DNA of 64,000 nucleotides from Bos javanicus (GCF_032452875.1 NC_083890.1:49372983-49436982); one strand, 5' to 3'. Positions 1 through 11,190 are shown, numbered from the stretch's first letter. Numbers and translations: made by a program. Notes: generated by a model not told the origin, from the sequence alone.

Positions 1-76
1 TTTTATCTTATTGGACATTTTAGGGAAAAGTGAAATTTTCAGGTCTGTGTTGTCCAATCTCCCTTCTAGGTCATCC

Positions 77-154
77 TGAGCCCCAGGTGACCTCACTTCT
101 GGGTGACCTTGAGCCCCAGGTGACCTCACTTCTGGGTGACCCTGAGTCCCAGGG
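77..154. repeat. 33-bp tandem repeat, about 2.3 copies
   Basis: Two almost identical 33-bp units start at 77 and 110, and a partial third starts at 143. Each begins TGAGCCCCAGGTGACC. The copies differ only at the last base and then in the partial copy. It is a short minisatellite in otherwise unique DNA. Confidence 0.85.
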
Positions 155-597
155 TTCTGGGAGGCCTGGAGGGGAGCTGTCCAGCTCCTGGGGGTAAACT
201 GAAGTCCCACCTGGGACTGAAGGCCCAAAGCATGGGGTCCACAGGAGTCAGGGGAGGGCAGGAGGGGACCAGAGGGCTGGACTGGCAGCAGGGAGCAGGG
301 GTGGGGTGCAGACAGGGAGCCCAGAAGTTCAGCAGAAATGACAGCTGGGAGGCAGGACCTCTGCAGGGTCTCTGGGTGGGTGCTGGCCACTAGGCTGCTG
401 GGTTGGTTCTCACAGACAGGCTCCGCTGGCCATCAGAGGGCAGGGAGAACAAGGACACAGACCTGGAAGTTGAGCAAAGATCTTGTCCTCATGGGGCAAT
501 GGCATCACACACAGATGTCACTTGCTCAGATGACTGAACTAGAACCTGTCCTTTATATAATTAAATACTACACCTTAAGGATGTGTGGTAACAAATG
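155..597. other. Unique sequence, no gene seen
   Basis: The sequence is G-rich and then mixed. Short open frames occur on both strands but have no recognisable protein character. No known repeat was recognised. Confidence 0.5.
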
Positions 598-599
598 AT

Positions 600-968
600 T
601 TGTCCTGTTCCATGATTCTGTAGCAGTAGAGAACCACACTTGGCCATGGCCTTGCACTGCGGAGAGGCTCCTCGCCCCTTGAGTCGGGGCTACTGGCTCT
701 GGCCAATGGGATGTTAGTAACCATAGCGGTAAGGAGATGCTTCAAATGCGCTTGTGTGCTCAGCATCTTCTCCCACTCATCTGCCGTCAGCATGGGAAGA
801 ATGCACCCTGGACAGGCTAAGGCCTCTCCATGCCAGGCCCCAGAGCAGAGACGCCACAGACCCACAGGCACAGGAGGCATCATTAAATGCTCACTGTTGG
901 TTTCCCTGGAGATTGTGGGGTGTTTGTTACACAGCGAACTCCTGTCGATGGCTACATGATACAGTTGC
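600..968 (+). repeat. Ancient mammalian interspersed repeat (family uncertain)
   Basis: The segment resembles a known old mammalian repeat carrying 'ggccaatgggatgt' near its middle and a tail of the form 'gtttgttacacagc..tggctac.tgatacag', seen here at 928-963. It is heavily decayed, and the exact family (LTR-like or MER) could not be fixed. A 131-codon minus-strand open frame across it is judged a by-product. Confidence 0.45.
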
Positions 969-997
969 ACATATCATGAAGAAAGAAAAAGTGAAAG

Positions 998-1203
998 CGT
1001 TAGTTGCTCAGTCAGGTCTGACTCTGTATGACCCCACGGACTGTAGCATGCCAGGCTCTTCTGTCCATGGGATTCTCCAGGCCAGAATACTGGAGTGGGC
1101 TGTCATTCCCTTCTCCAGGGGATCTTCCCAACCCAGGGATTGAACCTGGGTCTCCTGCATTGCAGGCAGATTCTTTACCATCTGAGTTACCAGAGAAGCC
1201 CCA
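998..1203 (-). mobile_element. Bov-tA SINE (antisense)
   Basis: It reads as the reverse complement of Bov-tA. The BovB-derived tail comes first (ttgctcagtcaggtctgact), then the 'gattctccaggc.agaatactggagtggg' core, then the tRNA-Glu-like head, ending at 'accagagaagcccc'. It looks full length. Confidence 0.9.
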
Positions 1204-2090
1204 CCCATATCATACCATAGATGCTATTTGTGGAATAATTAAAGAATTTTCAAGGCTAGCTTTGACCTCATTTGATTTTCACCATCAATGTAGTTTTAGA
1301 CTCAAACGCATGTGCAAGATGAGAATCCATCTTACCTTCAGTCACAGCTTTATTTCAGTCTCGTCTCATCAGCAGAAATTTATGGTAGCTGATAATCTAG
1401 CTGGTATCTTTGCCCAATGAACAGCTGACCTAGAATTTAAGTGAACAAAAAGTATGCATGTACAGATCCATAAAAGTTTCTTTCTTCTGCTTATCAGCAT
1501 CCAAAACCTGTACTTCTAGATAATTTTATAATTGTTTTCATCTTCCATTTTGCTCAGTGAAATTTACACAGCAGAGAAGTGTCATTAAGAATGAACAAAC
1601 TAAAAAAAAAAAAAAAAAGGCTTGAAGGAACTGAGAAATATACATGATCATTCATTTGGCACCATCTTCTAAAATTTCACACTTCAGGGATAAGCAAAAT
1701 TAGTATAATTCACTTCTTAAATTGCTTACTAACATTGTAAGTGAGCCAGTGCAAAAGGAAGGAAAGGGTAGCTTTCAAAGGGATGTGACAAGGCAAGGCT
1801 TCGAGGGTTTTAGCTAACAGAGCGACGCTGACAGACACCAAACCTACTGACCCCAGCACGGATGGCTGCTGGGAAGGGACCTGAGCTGTCTGACCCCTGA
1901 GTCTCCTGCACCTACAACTTCAGACTTGCGTAGTTGAAGGGCTGTATTTCCGTCACCAAATTTCTCCACTAGCTTTTCACTACCCAAGTTGCATGTCAAT
2001 CGTAAGTCATCCTGGCAGCTGATTTTTTCTTTTTAAGATAAAAGCCTCTTCTTTCTGTGGGTAGAGATTAGGGTGAATCACGGTTGCTAT
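1204..2090. other. Unique sequence with a 17-base A run
   Basis: No gene or identifiable repeat was seen. An uninterrupted A run lies at about 1602-1618. It could be an old retroposon tail, but no body was recognised in front of it. Confidence 0.5.
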
Positions 2091-2091
2091 G

Positions 2092-2309
2092 GGTTTCCCA
2101 GGTGGTGCTAGTGGCACAGAGCCCGCCTGTCAGTGCAGCAGACGTGAAAGACACGGGTTCAGTCCCTGGGTTGGGAAGACCCCCTGGAGGAGGGCATGGC
2201 AATCCACTCCAGTATTCTTGCCTGGCGAATGCTATGGACAGAGGGGCCTGGCGAGCCTACAGGGTCCCAAAGAGTTGGACACAACTGAAGCAACTTAGCA
2301 CACGCATGG
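2092..2309 (+). mobile_element. Bov-tA SINE
   Basis: Sense orientation. The head is 'gtttcccaggtggtgctagtgg', with a B-box-like 'gggttcagtccctggg' near 2156. The Bov-A core and the BovB-type end follow (gttggacacaactgaagcaactt). Confidence 0.9.
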
Positions 2310-2610
2310 TTGCCGTAGTTACAACCCCTTCCTTGAGGTCTGGGTCATGCCGTGTGGGTCCAAGAAGGACCCTACCCGTGTGAGCCCCATACTCTGAACT
2401 CTCAACCTGGGGGTGCAGGTCGAGAAGTTTGCCCAGTTGGTGTCTTACCATCTGGGTTGGGAATAAATAAGAGTTACCTCAGAAGTGACTTCCTCAGGCA
2501 CTCCTGCGTTACGTGGTCCCCCCGACCACGGCCCTGTGGTCCTGCTCCCCGTTTTCTCTCCAGGTCTTGGGTGGACAAACTACAGTGAGGCTAAAGTACT
2601 GTCGTGTCTG
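2310..2610. other. Unique sequence, no gene seen
   Basis: GC-rich mixed sequence between a SINE and a MIR. No coding signal or repeat was recognised. Confidence 0.5.
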
Positions 2611-2611
2611 A

Positions 2612-2825
2612 GTCCCTGCCTCAGTCCTGTGGTCTTAGTTGAGTGAACCTGGGCAGGTTACTCAGCTAAGTTAAACCTTAATCATTTAATCTGTACATGG
2701 AGATAATAAGATCACCCACCCTGTAAGACTGTTGTGGGAATTAAGTCAGAAAGTCCCATAAAGGGCTTCGTACAGCACTTGGCATTCAGCGTGTTCTTTG
2801 TTAGTGTTACTGCTCTAGTAGAAAT
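2612..2825 (+). repeat. MIR SINE
   Basis: The MIR core is recognisable: 'gggcaggttactcagctaag', then 'ctgtacatggagataataagatcaccc', 'actgttgtgggaattaa', and the end 'cagcacttggcattcag'. It is about 25-30% diverged by eye. Confidence 0.85.
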
Positions 2826-2954
2826 GACATACCAAAAGCAGCACTGTTTACAAGAGCCGAGACAGGAGAGCAACCTAAGCACCCGTCAACAGATGAATGA
2901 TTAAAGAAGATGTGCTATATATTTATAGATATAAAAGATATGGTATACATATGT

Positions 2955-3092
2955 CCCCTGGAGAAAGCAATGGCAACCCACTCCAGTATTCTTGTCTGGA
3001 GAATCCCATGGACAGAGAAGCCTGGTGGGTTACACTACACATGGTCGCAAAGAATCAGACACGACTTAGCAACTAAACAACGCAACAGCAAT
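2955..3092 (+). mobile_element. Bov-A SINE monomer inserted in L1
   Basis: It starts at 'cccctggagaaagcaatggcaaccc' without the tRNA-like head and ends 'gacacgacttagcaactaaacaac'. It lies at the left edge of the TA-rich tract of the surrounding L1. Confidence 0.85.
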
Positions 3093-3446
3093 GCATGTAT
3101 ATATATACATGCATATGCATATGTACGTGTGTATGCATGTATATGCATGTATATGTATATGCATATGTATATGTATATGCATATGTATATGTACGTGTGT
3201 GTGTATATATGTATATGTACGTGTGTGTATGTATGTATATGTACATGTGTATATGCATATGTGTATGTATATGTACGTGTGTGTATATGCGTATGTATAT
3301 GTACGTGTGTGTGTATATATGTATATGTACGTGTGTGTGTATGCATATGCATACGTATATGTAAGTATGTGTATATGCATATGCATATGTATATGTACGT
3401 GTGTGTATGCATATGCGTATGTATATGTACGTGTTTGTGTATATGC
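3093..3446. repeat. Alternating purine-pyrimidine microsatellite, about 350 bp
   Basis: The tract is built from TA, TG, CA and CG steps such as tatatgtacgtgtgtg, so purine and pyrimidine alternate almost without break. About 45 bp at 3186 recur at 3296, a 110-bp higher-order duplication. Open frames in several frames on both strands (Met/Tyr/Cys/Val or His/Thr/Ile rich) are products of the repeat, not genes. Confidence 0.95.
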
Positions 3447-3930
3447 AATGAACAGTTCTCAGTCATGAAACAAGGAACTATTACCATCCGCAGCAGCATG
3501 GATGGACCTAGAGACGACGCACTAAGTGAAGTGAGACAGAGAGAGAAAGACAAACATCGCATATCACTTATATGTGGAATCTAAAAAAATAATGACTCTA
3601 AAAACAAATGTATCTAATTACAGAACAGAAACAGACTCACAGACCTACAAAACAAATTTATGGTTATCAAAGGGGAAAGGTGGAGGAAAGAGAGATAAAT
3701 TAAGAGTCAGGGATTAACAGATACACACTACCATATCTAAAATAGATAAGCAACAAGGACTTACTGTATAACACAGGGGACTGTATTCAAAATCCTGTGA
3801 TAATCTATAATGTAAACTAACCTGAAAAAATAATATATATATAACTGAATCGTTTGCTGAATGATTATATAATAATGTATATACTACATCTGAAAATATT
3901 GTAAACCAACTCCACTTCATTTTAAAAAAG

Positions 3931-4961
3931 AAAGAACACCCTTAAGAAAGGAAGATGCCATGACTTTGGACCCCTCGCAGGTGGGGGGCTTCAGCACAGT
4001 GATGGCAAAGCAGACAGTCCCTCCTCTACCACCTGACCCTTGCATCAGCCCCCGGAGGCTCCAGAGAAGACGGCCGGGTGTTTGAGGATGTGGAGTCCAG
4101 CATCCTGAGCCCTCGCCAGGCTCCAGTGGGCCCTTCCGCCCTCATTAGGACCAGCGGGGCACGGTCCCGGAGGCCCAGTCTCTCTCAGCACCTCTGCAGT
4201 GGGCAGGGCGGATGCCGGCCCAGTTCACGCGGCACGGCCGGAGCTGATTGCCGGAGGAGCAGGGTGTGAGGTGGGCCGGCGTCCCCAGCTGCTGGGGGCT
4301 GAGTCTGATGTCTTATTTCAGGTCTGTTGAGGCTGCTGCCCGCTGTGGTCTGACACACACGTCTGTCGCTGGGCACATGCTGCGTGGGGCTGCCCTGTGA
4401 CAGGAAGGCCGTGTCCCTGGCGAGGCACGTGGCGACGTGTGCTCCCCGTGAACGCGCAGGAGCCGCCTCTGGCTGCTCTGCCGCGTTCAGTGCCTGTCCC
4501 CGGCCCTGCCCGCCCCGGGGCCCTGCCCCTCATCTCCGGCTTGGAAGGATGTATCTGCTCCAAAAAGCACTGAAAGAACACGAGGTCCTGTGACGAGCGG
4601 TCAGCCCTCGTCCAGCTGGGTTTGGGGCCCCCATTCACACCAGCGTTGCTCAACCTGGGGAGACGGGCTTGTACCTTCCCTGACCCTTATCTTCAGCTTT
4701 TCAAACTGAACTCTTAAATGATGCCCACTTGACGCTTAATTCAAAGTGGCTTGGCTGGATATCATGAAGGACGCTTGGGGACAGGGGCAAGGACTCAAAC
4801 ACCAGCAACACTCGCTGGACCTTGTTTCATCTACTAGCATCTGAGAGGTGAGGAGCCACAGGAGGCAGACGCCATTCTCCCAGCCCTGGGTCTTATTACT
4901 CAGGCGACTCCTTGTTGTAGGACTCCCCAAACACCCTGTCCTGCCCTCACAGAGCCTTGGG
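3931..4961. other. Unique GC-rich sequence with CpG-rich core near 4060-4560
   Basis: The part between about 4060 and 4560 is GC-rich and has many CpGs for mammalian intergenic DNA; a hand count gives about 14 in 4060-4270. No TATA box, exon or known repeat was recognised. It could be a small CpG island or a GC-rich patch. Confidence 0.35.
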
Positions 4962-5466
4962 GATGAAAACGAGGCTGGAGGCAACGTGGAAGGACCCTGA
5001 GACGATCATTCTAAGTGAAGTAAGTCACAGAGAGACAAATACCACATGACATCACCGATACGTGGAATCTCAAATAGCACACAAATGAACTTCTCTACGA
5101 AACAGACTCACCAACTCGATGGACTTGAGCTTGAGCAAGCTGTGGGAGGGGGTGAGGGACAGGGAAGCCTGGCGTGCTGCAGTCCACGGGGTCGCCTAGA
5201 GTCGGACACGACTGAGCGACTGAACTGAACTGACAAAACTGACTCACAGATGGAGAGCAGAGTTGTGGCTGCCAAGCGGTGAGGGCGAAGGGGAGGTGAG
5301 GAGTGGGAGCTTGGGACTGGCAGATGCACACTGGTATGTGTATATGGCTAAGCAAGGACCTACTGCACAGCACAGAAACTATATTCACTGTCCTGCTATA
5401 AAACCATAATGGGAAAGAATATGAAAAAGAACATATATATATATGTATAACTGATTTATAATTTCA
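4962..5466 (+). mobile_element. L1 LINE 3' UTR, interrupted by a Bov-A piece
   Basis: It matches the same L1 3' end as at 3447: 'attctaagtgaagtaagtcacagagagacaaat', 'acgtggaatctc', later 'tgcacagcacagaaactatattc' and 'gtataactgattta'. It ends where a Bov-tA begins. Confidence 0.85.
5112..5233 (+). mobile_element. BovB/Bov-A 3' tail inserted in L1
   Basis: The segment runs from 'caactcgatggacttgag' to 'cgactgagcgactgaactgaactg'. It is flanked by a near-duplicate of L1 sequence, GAAACAGACTCAC before and CAAAACTGACTCAC after, which fits a target-site duplication. Confidence 0.85.
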
Positions 5467-5686
5467 TGTGTGCTAAGTCACTTCAGTTGTGTCCAGCTGT
5501 TTGTGACGGTATGGACTGGGGCCTGCCAGACTCCTCTGTCCGTGGGATTCTCCAGGCAAGAATACTGGAGTGGGTTGCCACACCCTCCTCCAGGCAATCT
5601 TCCCGACCTGGGTACTGAACCCGCGTCTCTTGTGTCCCCTGCATTACAGGCAGATTCTTTAGCCATTTAGCCACCTGGGGAGCCCA
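5467..5686 (-). mobile_element. Bov-tA SINE (antisense)
   Basis: Full antisense copy, from 'tgtgctaagtcacttcagttgtgtcc' to 'agccacctggggagccc'. Confidence 0.92.
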
Positions 5687-5754
5687 TCAATTGGTTGTAT
5701 ATTAACATATGCGGGTCTATTTCTGAACTCCATTTTTCCATACTTACACCAGGT

Positions 5755-6100
5755 GGTGAGAGACTGGAGCATGGTAGGCAGGAAGTGGATCCTAAAAAGG
5801 GTCTTGGAAGCCATAGTTAGGAATCCGTCATGATCCAAAAGAGACCTGGAAGTAGTGCAAGTGTTTCAAAGCTGGTGGGAAGGGGGACGCAAGATGAGAC
5901 ACGGACTGGAAGGAGGCAACGTGGAGGCGACTGTACTAATCCAAGCAGAGAGGTCAGTGAACCGGCCGGGGATCGGGGGGGCAAGGGCCCTGGAAAGACC
6001 TGAGAGGCAGCTGAGGACCACCTCTCCTGGCATGCTGAGTGAGGGGCCCAAAGGTGGATAGGAGAGACGGGAGAGAGGGTTAAGAAGACGACGACGCCCA
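5755..6100 (+). repeat. Ancient interspersed repeat (family uncertain)
   Basis: Phrases such as 'aggcaacgtggaggcgactgtactaatccaagcagagaggtcagtg' resemble an old repeat found widely in mammals ('gttgcagtaatccaggcgagag...'). Related decayed pieces occur near 16180, 31740 and 35690. The class was not settled by eye. Confidence 0.4.
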
Positions 6101-6106
6101 GGTCCC

Positions 6107-6243
6107 GCTGTGCGTGCCTGCTTAGTCGCTTCGGTCGTGTCCGACTCTCTGCGACCCCATGGACCATGGCCCGTCAGGCTGCTCTGTCCGTGGGATTCTC
6201 CAGGCAAGAAGACTGGAGTGGGTTGCCATGCCCTTCTCCAACT
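6107..6243 (-). mobile_element. Bov-tA/Bov-A SINE, truncated (antisense)
   Basis: The BovB-type end 'gcttagtcgcttcggtcgtgtccgactc' and the core to 'gttgccatgcccttctcc' are present. The tRNA-like head is missing. Confidence 0.88.
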
Positions 6244-6822
6244 GTACCTGATCTTCAACTGCTGACTGATGATGGCAAGTGGGACTTCAGCAACCTGTGC
6301 ACAAGAAGACCCACTGCTAAGCTAAGACCCTCTGAGTGTTGTCCAGTTCTCCCTTTAAAGTGCCTACTCTTCTCCCGCTGAGTGAAATGCTTACACCCTG
6401 GAGAAGCAAACGGATTATAAGGACCAATTAAAAGGCAAAAAGCCTCATTCGCTCTGAAAGGATGGAATCAATGAGTCAGTGCTCGAATAATGCTAAATAA
6501 TAAAATCCTCCTGGAACCTGCTTTCTTAAAAGAACATCTATTTGTTCTCCTGGATCTGTGTATTGGCAGGGCAGCTCACCAGGCTGGGCTCTGGTTGGGG
6601 GCGGGGCAGGGGGACACATATTGCATCAGCCATGGACCCAGCTGGGTCTGGCTGGGGTGGGGTGGGTGGCAGTGCTCCACTCTGTACATGTTCACCCCAG
6701 GCTGCAGAGGCCGTAGTTACCTGGAGAAATTGCATCTCACGGAGATGGCAGAACACGCCCGGTCACACAAGTGCTTTTCAGCATTTGATCACATTCTGTC
6801 TCTTAGCATAGATGCCCCTAAA
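6244..6822. other. Unique sequence, no gene seen
   Basis: An open frame of about 127 codons spans 6490-6873 but runs into BovB sequence and shows no known domain. No other signal was recognised. Confidence 0.45.
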
Positions 6823-7146
6823 GCAAATACTAAGGAGATCAAACCAGTCAATCCTAAAGGAAATCAACCCTGAACATTCATTGGAAGGACTGATGCTGAA
6901 GCTGACTATGCAATACTTTGGCCACATGCAGTGAAGAGCTGACTCATTGGAAAAGACCCTGATGATGGGAAAAGATTGAGGGCAGGAGAAGGGGGGGCAA
7001 CAAAGGATGAGATGGTTGGATGGCATCACTGACTCAAAGGACATGAGTCTGAGCAAACTCTGGGAGACAGCGAAGGACAGGGAAGCCTGGCGTGCTGCAG
7101 TCCATGTGGTCGCAGAGAGTCGGACGCAACTGAGCAACTGAACAAA
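6823..7146 (+). mobile_element. BovB LINE 3' fragment
   Basis: It starts 'aaggagatcaaaccagtcaatcc', which is the BovB phrase encoding KEINQSIL, and runs through 'ctatgcaatactttggccacatg' to the common tail 'gagtcggacgcaactgagcaactgaac'. It is 5' truncated and decayed. Confidence 0.9.
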
Positions 7147-9462
7147 GGCCACACCTGAAACCAAAGGTCAGGAACGTATACTCAGCCCACCAGGGTGAAG
7201 GTGGGCGGGAATAAACCGTTCTGGAGGACACTCTGATCCACCCCAGGAGACAACAGAAGCCTTTTCTCCCCTATTCAATTCTTCAGGGCGCAGCATTATA
7301 GCTTGTGAAGCTTCTTAAGGGGGATAAACATACTACCTCAGGCAAGATTGCTGACAGATGAAGCACAACCCAAACTCAGCAGAGTCTGGGAAGAAAGTCC
7401 AACCCCGGTGAGTATTCCCATCGCGTTACACAAGTGAGAGGCTGAAGGCTTGCCCTAAAACTTGCTCTTCCTCTCTAGATGTTGGGTCCAAAATCTCAGT
7501 AGCTGCCATCCGTAAGCAGTGGCGCCTGATTCGTAGGGATGTGGGCCAACTCCCTCAGCCTGCAGATCACAGACAGATCCGGCAGAAAGCACATCACTCA
7601 GCCATTCATGAGTTTCTACCAGATATAACTTCTGATTCAAATAACAGCATAAATATTTAACCTCTTGCTGCGTGGAAGTGATTTCATATTCGGCTTCAAC
7701 TGTTATCACTTATTATTTAATGATCAGAACTCTGGTTTTAACTTCCAGATTTGAAGTGAGTAACCTTCTGACACACACACATTAGCTTCAGAGCTTTGCT
7801 CCAACCTGGAGGCTCCAGAGCAGTTTTCTCATAAAAACCCTCGCGACTTGCCACTTCCTTCTGTCTTCTGTGCGGATAACACAGTTCCCTCTTCCCGGCC
7901 CTGATGAGAGGTTTTTATACAGGAGCGCAGAGGCTTGGTCTCAGAGAGGCTCTTGGAACAATGTTTTAAAGAGGTTTTAGGGGTGTTGCCGACCTTTTAA
8001 CGCAGGTGAGATTCAGATCAAAATCCCGTTTCCCGGCTTTTCATTTGACCGCTGCAGCTGCCTTTGCAGGTTGACTGGGGCTGAACAGTGCTGCCCCCTA
8101 CAGGCTGAGCTTCACCCTCCTGTTGCCCCGCCCCCCGCCGCCCCCGCTCCACTCCACCCCCCAACACCCCCCACCTGGCACTGCAGGTGTCACCCCGCTT
8201 TCCACTTTTGAGCCTTCTTTGCGTGAACGATGGCGTCGCTCTAATCCACGTGGTATTTCTGTGCGCAGCATCCTCTGCCAAGTGGGACTGATCCGATTTT
8301 TCCCTTGGTCTCTTGGGCAGCTCGCCCGGTATATCCTCCAAGGGGAGACGGTTGCTCTCCTGCATCAGCACAGAAGCTTGGGATGGCCGCTTGTCGACCG
8401 GAAAACCGCCTCCTGCTCCTCATCTGACCACCTTGCCCCCACCGTGGCCACTGTCGTGCACGGAGCATGCACGTCTCCACCGCCTGCCGTCCGCCCTTGT
8501 GGCTCCAGTTCACAGCGGACGATTTCTTCCTTTCGTGTTTTCTTCAGGCGACATTTGGAAAACCACCATTTTAAAGCAGAATTGCATACTGGTTTTTCTC
8601 ACAGCTACTTCACAGGTTTTAGTCTCCCCTCTGAAAACGTCTAAAGGGCTCCCACTGAGTAAGGAGGGCCTGTGAGCCCTCTTTGTGACCCGGCCTGATT
8701 TCTTCAAGTCCCAGAAACTTTCAAGGTTTCTTGTAACTAATTTCCCAAACTGTTCCAACTCTCCCTCGGATGATGTCAAGGTGGTTTCAAGAACACTGAT
8801 AAATATGTGAGCGGCGCACCTTGGCTGCTAACTAAATTCTCTCTTAATCACAAAGCGAAAGACCAAATCGATATAATTTCTAGGGAGAATAAAACAGACC
8901 GTGAAAGGTTAGCGTTCGGCCTTGCTCAGAAACGGAGGCAATTATTTTCCTTCTGTGTTGTCTGTGCAAGAACGCACGTGTGGCTATGGTCACAGGTGTC
9001 CATTGCCGTACCCCTCGAGGGGGCCCCTGAGCAGTTCCAGACACCCCCCAAGCCACACCGACACAGAAGCCCCCCAGACTCCTCCTAGGCGCAGGCACCG
9101 CTGGAGCAGAAGGGACTTCATCTATCTGTTGGGACACGTCCCGCGCCCCTGGAAAATCTATTTCTGGCTCTAGGCTTCATTATAAATGTCAGGACACGAT
9201 ATAGTTATGGTTTAAAAGGCACTTTCATTAGAAGTCCCTCTTCCCAGACACTTGCAGGTTTTTGAATAAATTACCCTTTGGGATGAATTTTCTCCTCAGC
9301 ATAAAGGTAAGTTGGTACGGGAAGCTTAACGAACCCCAGGCTTTTGTGCTTTTGCCAGGATGTAATACCAACACAAGGGAATCGACCAATTCCTTAGAAC
9401 CTCAGGGGCACTCGTTGGCAGAGCCCTAGCAGGACCACCTGTTTGGCTCAGTATTTGCAGAC
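7147..9462. other. Unique sequence, about 2.3 kb, with C-rich stretch
   Basis: No known repeat or exon was recognised. A C-rich low-complexity run lies at about 8127-8175. The part at 8700-9400 has long stretches without repeat character that could include conserved noncoding DNA, but nothing here proves it. The open frames at 8018-8675 on both strands look like chance. Confidence 0.4.
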
Positions 9463-9690
9463 TTGTGCTTAGTCATGCCCAACTCTGTGCGGCCCCGTGG
9501 ACTGCAGCCCGCCAGGCTCCTCTGTCCATGGGATTCTCCAGGCGTGAGTACTGGAGTGGGTTGCCATTTCCTCCTCCAGGGGATCTTCCTGATCCAGGGT
9601 TGGAATCCACATTTCTTGCATCTCCTGCCTTGGCAGGAGGATTCTTTACTAATAATAAGGCTTACCAGTGCCACCTCGGAAGCCTTATTA
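9463..9690 (-). mobile_element. Bov-tA SINE (antisense) with an altered head end
   Basis: Antisense Bov-tA from 'gacttgtgcttagtcatgccc'. The last part, normally 'ttctttaccactgagccacctgggaagcc', has extra sequence inserted after 'ttctttac'. That insert is the reverse complement of sequence just beyond the SINE (see the hairpin at 9649). Confidence 0.9.
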
Positions 9691-9694
9691 TTAG
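9649..9694. repeat. Perfect 15-bp inverted repeat at SINE edge
   Basis: Left arm CTAATAATAAGGCTT is at 9649-9663 and right arm AAGCCTTATTATTAG is at 9680-9694, with a 16-base loop. The right arm spans the SINE-flank junction, so the left arm is the extra copy. Confidence 0.95.
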
Positions 9695-11110
9695 TCTAAG
9701 GGGTAAATTAAAAACAGGGTTGGGGGGAACGAAGAGAGAAGGGAGCGAGAAGGACAGCTGCTTTCGGGACCAGCCCAACAACGAACCTATTACTCTGATA
9801 CATACGTGGCCATTGGCCTTGTCCCCTCACGAGGGCTGAGGCTGGGACTCGAAGGTCAAAGGCTGTTTTCTGTGGGATCAGCCTTAAGGCAGGGGATCTC
9901 TGCCTTTACAGGTAGCAAGGGATGCTGGGAGCTGAAGGGCCAGCCAAGCAAAAGTCTGCAGGAAGACAAGGTCAGCAGCCTGGAGTCAAGAGCTGAGGTT
10001 ACTGGAAATGAAACTGGACACACCCTGATTGGGAAGGGCTCAATGAGGCGGCAGTCACCTCAGCTTGCCAGGAGATGCCGAGTTTAACGATGCTTTCCAA
10101 ATGGGTCAGCAGCAACGTGGCGAGTGAGACCAGAGATTGCAGGGGCTGGTCTCCAGGACCCCACCGTGTTGGCTGGAAATGCAAATACCTGGACCTCAGT
10201 GTCATCCAGGAGACTGAACAGCCCGTCTGTCCCACATGTCCAAGCCCAGAGTGCAGGCTTGGAGGAAGGTGGCCTAGTTATTCAACTACTTAATACTTCT
10301 TGGTTTGGGATGGCAAACAATTAGCAGCCATAATTGTCTCATGTCAGCCACAGTCAGTGCTTTGAATTCAGGAAGGTTTTTGTTGAGAACTTGAATGTTA
10401 GGAAAAACCCAGGGCAGTGCCTGACTCCCCCGCTGAGCGGGTGCACCGAGATGGGTTACAGGGGCTGTCTTCACATCACCCCAGCAGAGCGCGAAGGGCT
10501 CCTACTGCCGACAGAGAAAATTCTTCCTTCCACCCCGGAGGCTCTAATTTCTTCTATATTCTGTCTCCTGGCTTCCCTGAATGTGTGGGTGAGCGGTAAG
10601 TGTCTTTGACACTTTTGAATAGACCTGTGTTAGGAATGAATCCCTGGGGCTTTTAAAAAACCACCCACTGAACAAGTAAAAGTTGTCTTTCTCACCCTGA
10701 TAGAGACTTTCCAACTTTTTAACAAGGTATCAAGGTGGAAAATGGGGTTTACTTTGAGCCACCATGCTAGGAACAAACAACCCATGCTTTTTCCTGGTAC
10801 ATTTTTAGCCCAGATAGACCCTTCCCATCCCATTGTGTAAAAGCTGACTTACTGGATCTTTGCAATTCTTACAGGATGTGGAAAAGGCAGCGCCTATTAA
10901 GTCTCTGCCCTCCAGGGTCCAAACTACAGTTAGAAGATTCCACAGCTGAACTGAACTCAAATGATAACTGAGCATCTTGCTAACAGAGCAAGGAAATGGG
11001 GCTGGTCAGCCTGTGCTCCCATAATTACAGCAGAAATCTTCTTGAAAACAGGGATCGCTGGAGCCAGATTCTCATGAGAATGGGGCAGTGAGGTTGGTGG
11101 AAGCATTTAG
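9695..11110. other. Unique sequence, no gene seen
   Basis: Mixed composition. The part at 10090-10230 has a faint likeness to the old hAT element MER5A, too weak to call. No exon was recognised. Confidence 0.4.
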
Positions 11111-11111
11111 C

Positions 11112-11190
11112 TTCTGTTCAGTTCCGTTGCTCAGTCATGTCTGACTCTTTGCAACCCCATGGGCTGCAGCCCACCAGGCTTCCTTGTCTT
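11112..11190 (-). mobile_element. Bov-A 3' tail fragment (antisense)
   Basis: Short antisense piece, 'gttcagttccgttgctcagtcatgtctgac' through 'gcagcccaccaggcttccttg'. Confidence 0.88.

Larger units (their letters stand above)
2828..3930 (+). mobile_element. L1 LINE 3' end, interrupted by a SINE and a microsatellite
   Basis: The part at 2828-2954 matches the L1 stretch 'tttacaagagccgagacaggagagcaacctaag ... aacagatgaatg'. The part at 3447-3930 resumes with 'agcagcatggatggacctagagac' and the ruminant-type L1 3' UTR, ending in an A-rich tail near 3922-3932. A Bov-A fragment and an expanded TA/TG tract occupy the gap. Confidence 0.85.

Noticed and set aside
3035..3584. Long open frames on both strands (up to 224 codons) rich in Met/Tyr/Cys/Val or His/Thr/Ile
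   Set aside because: They are translations of the TA/TG/CA microsatellite and flanking Bov-A and L1 sequence. Several frames are open at once because the repeat lacks stop codons.
10090..10230. MER5A DNA element
   Set aside because: Only scattered short matches to the remembered consensus. Not enough to annotate without a search.
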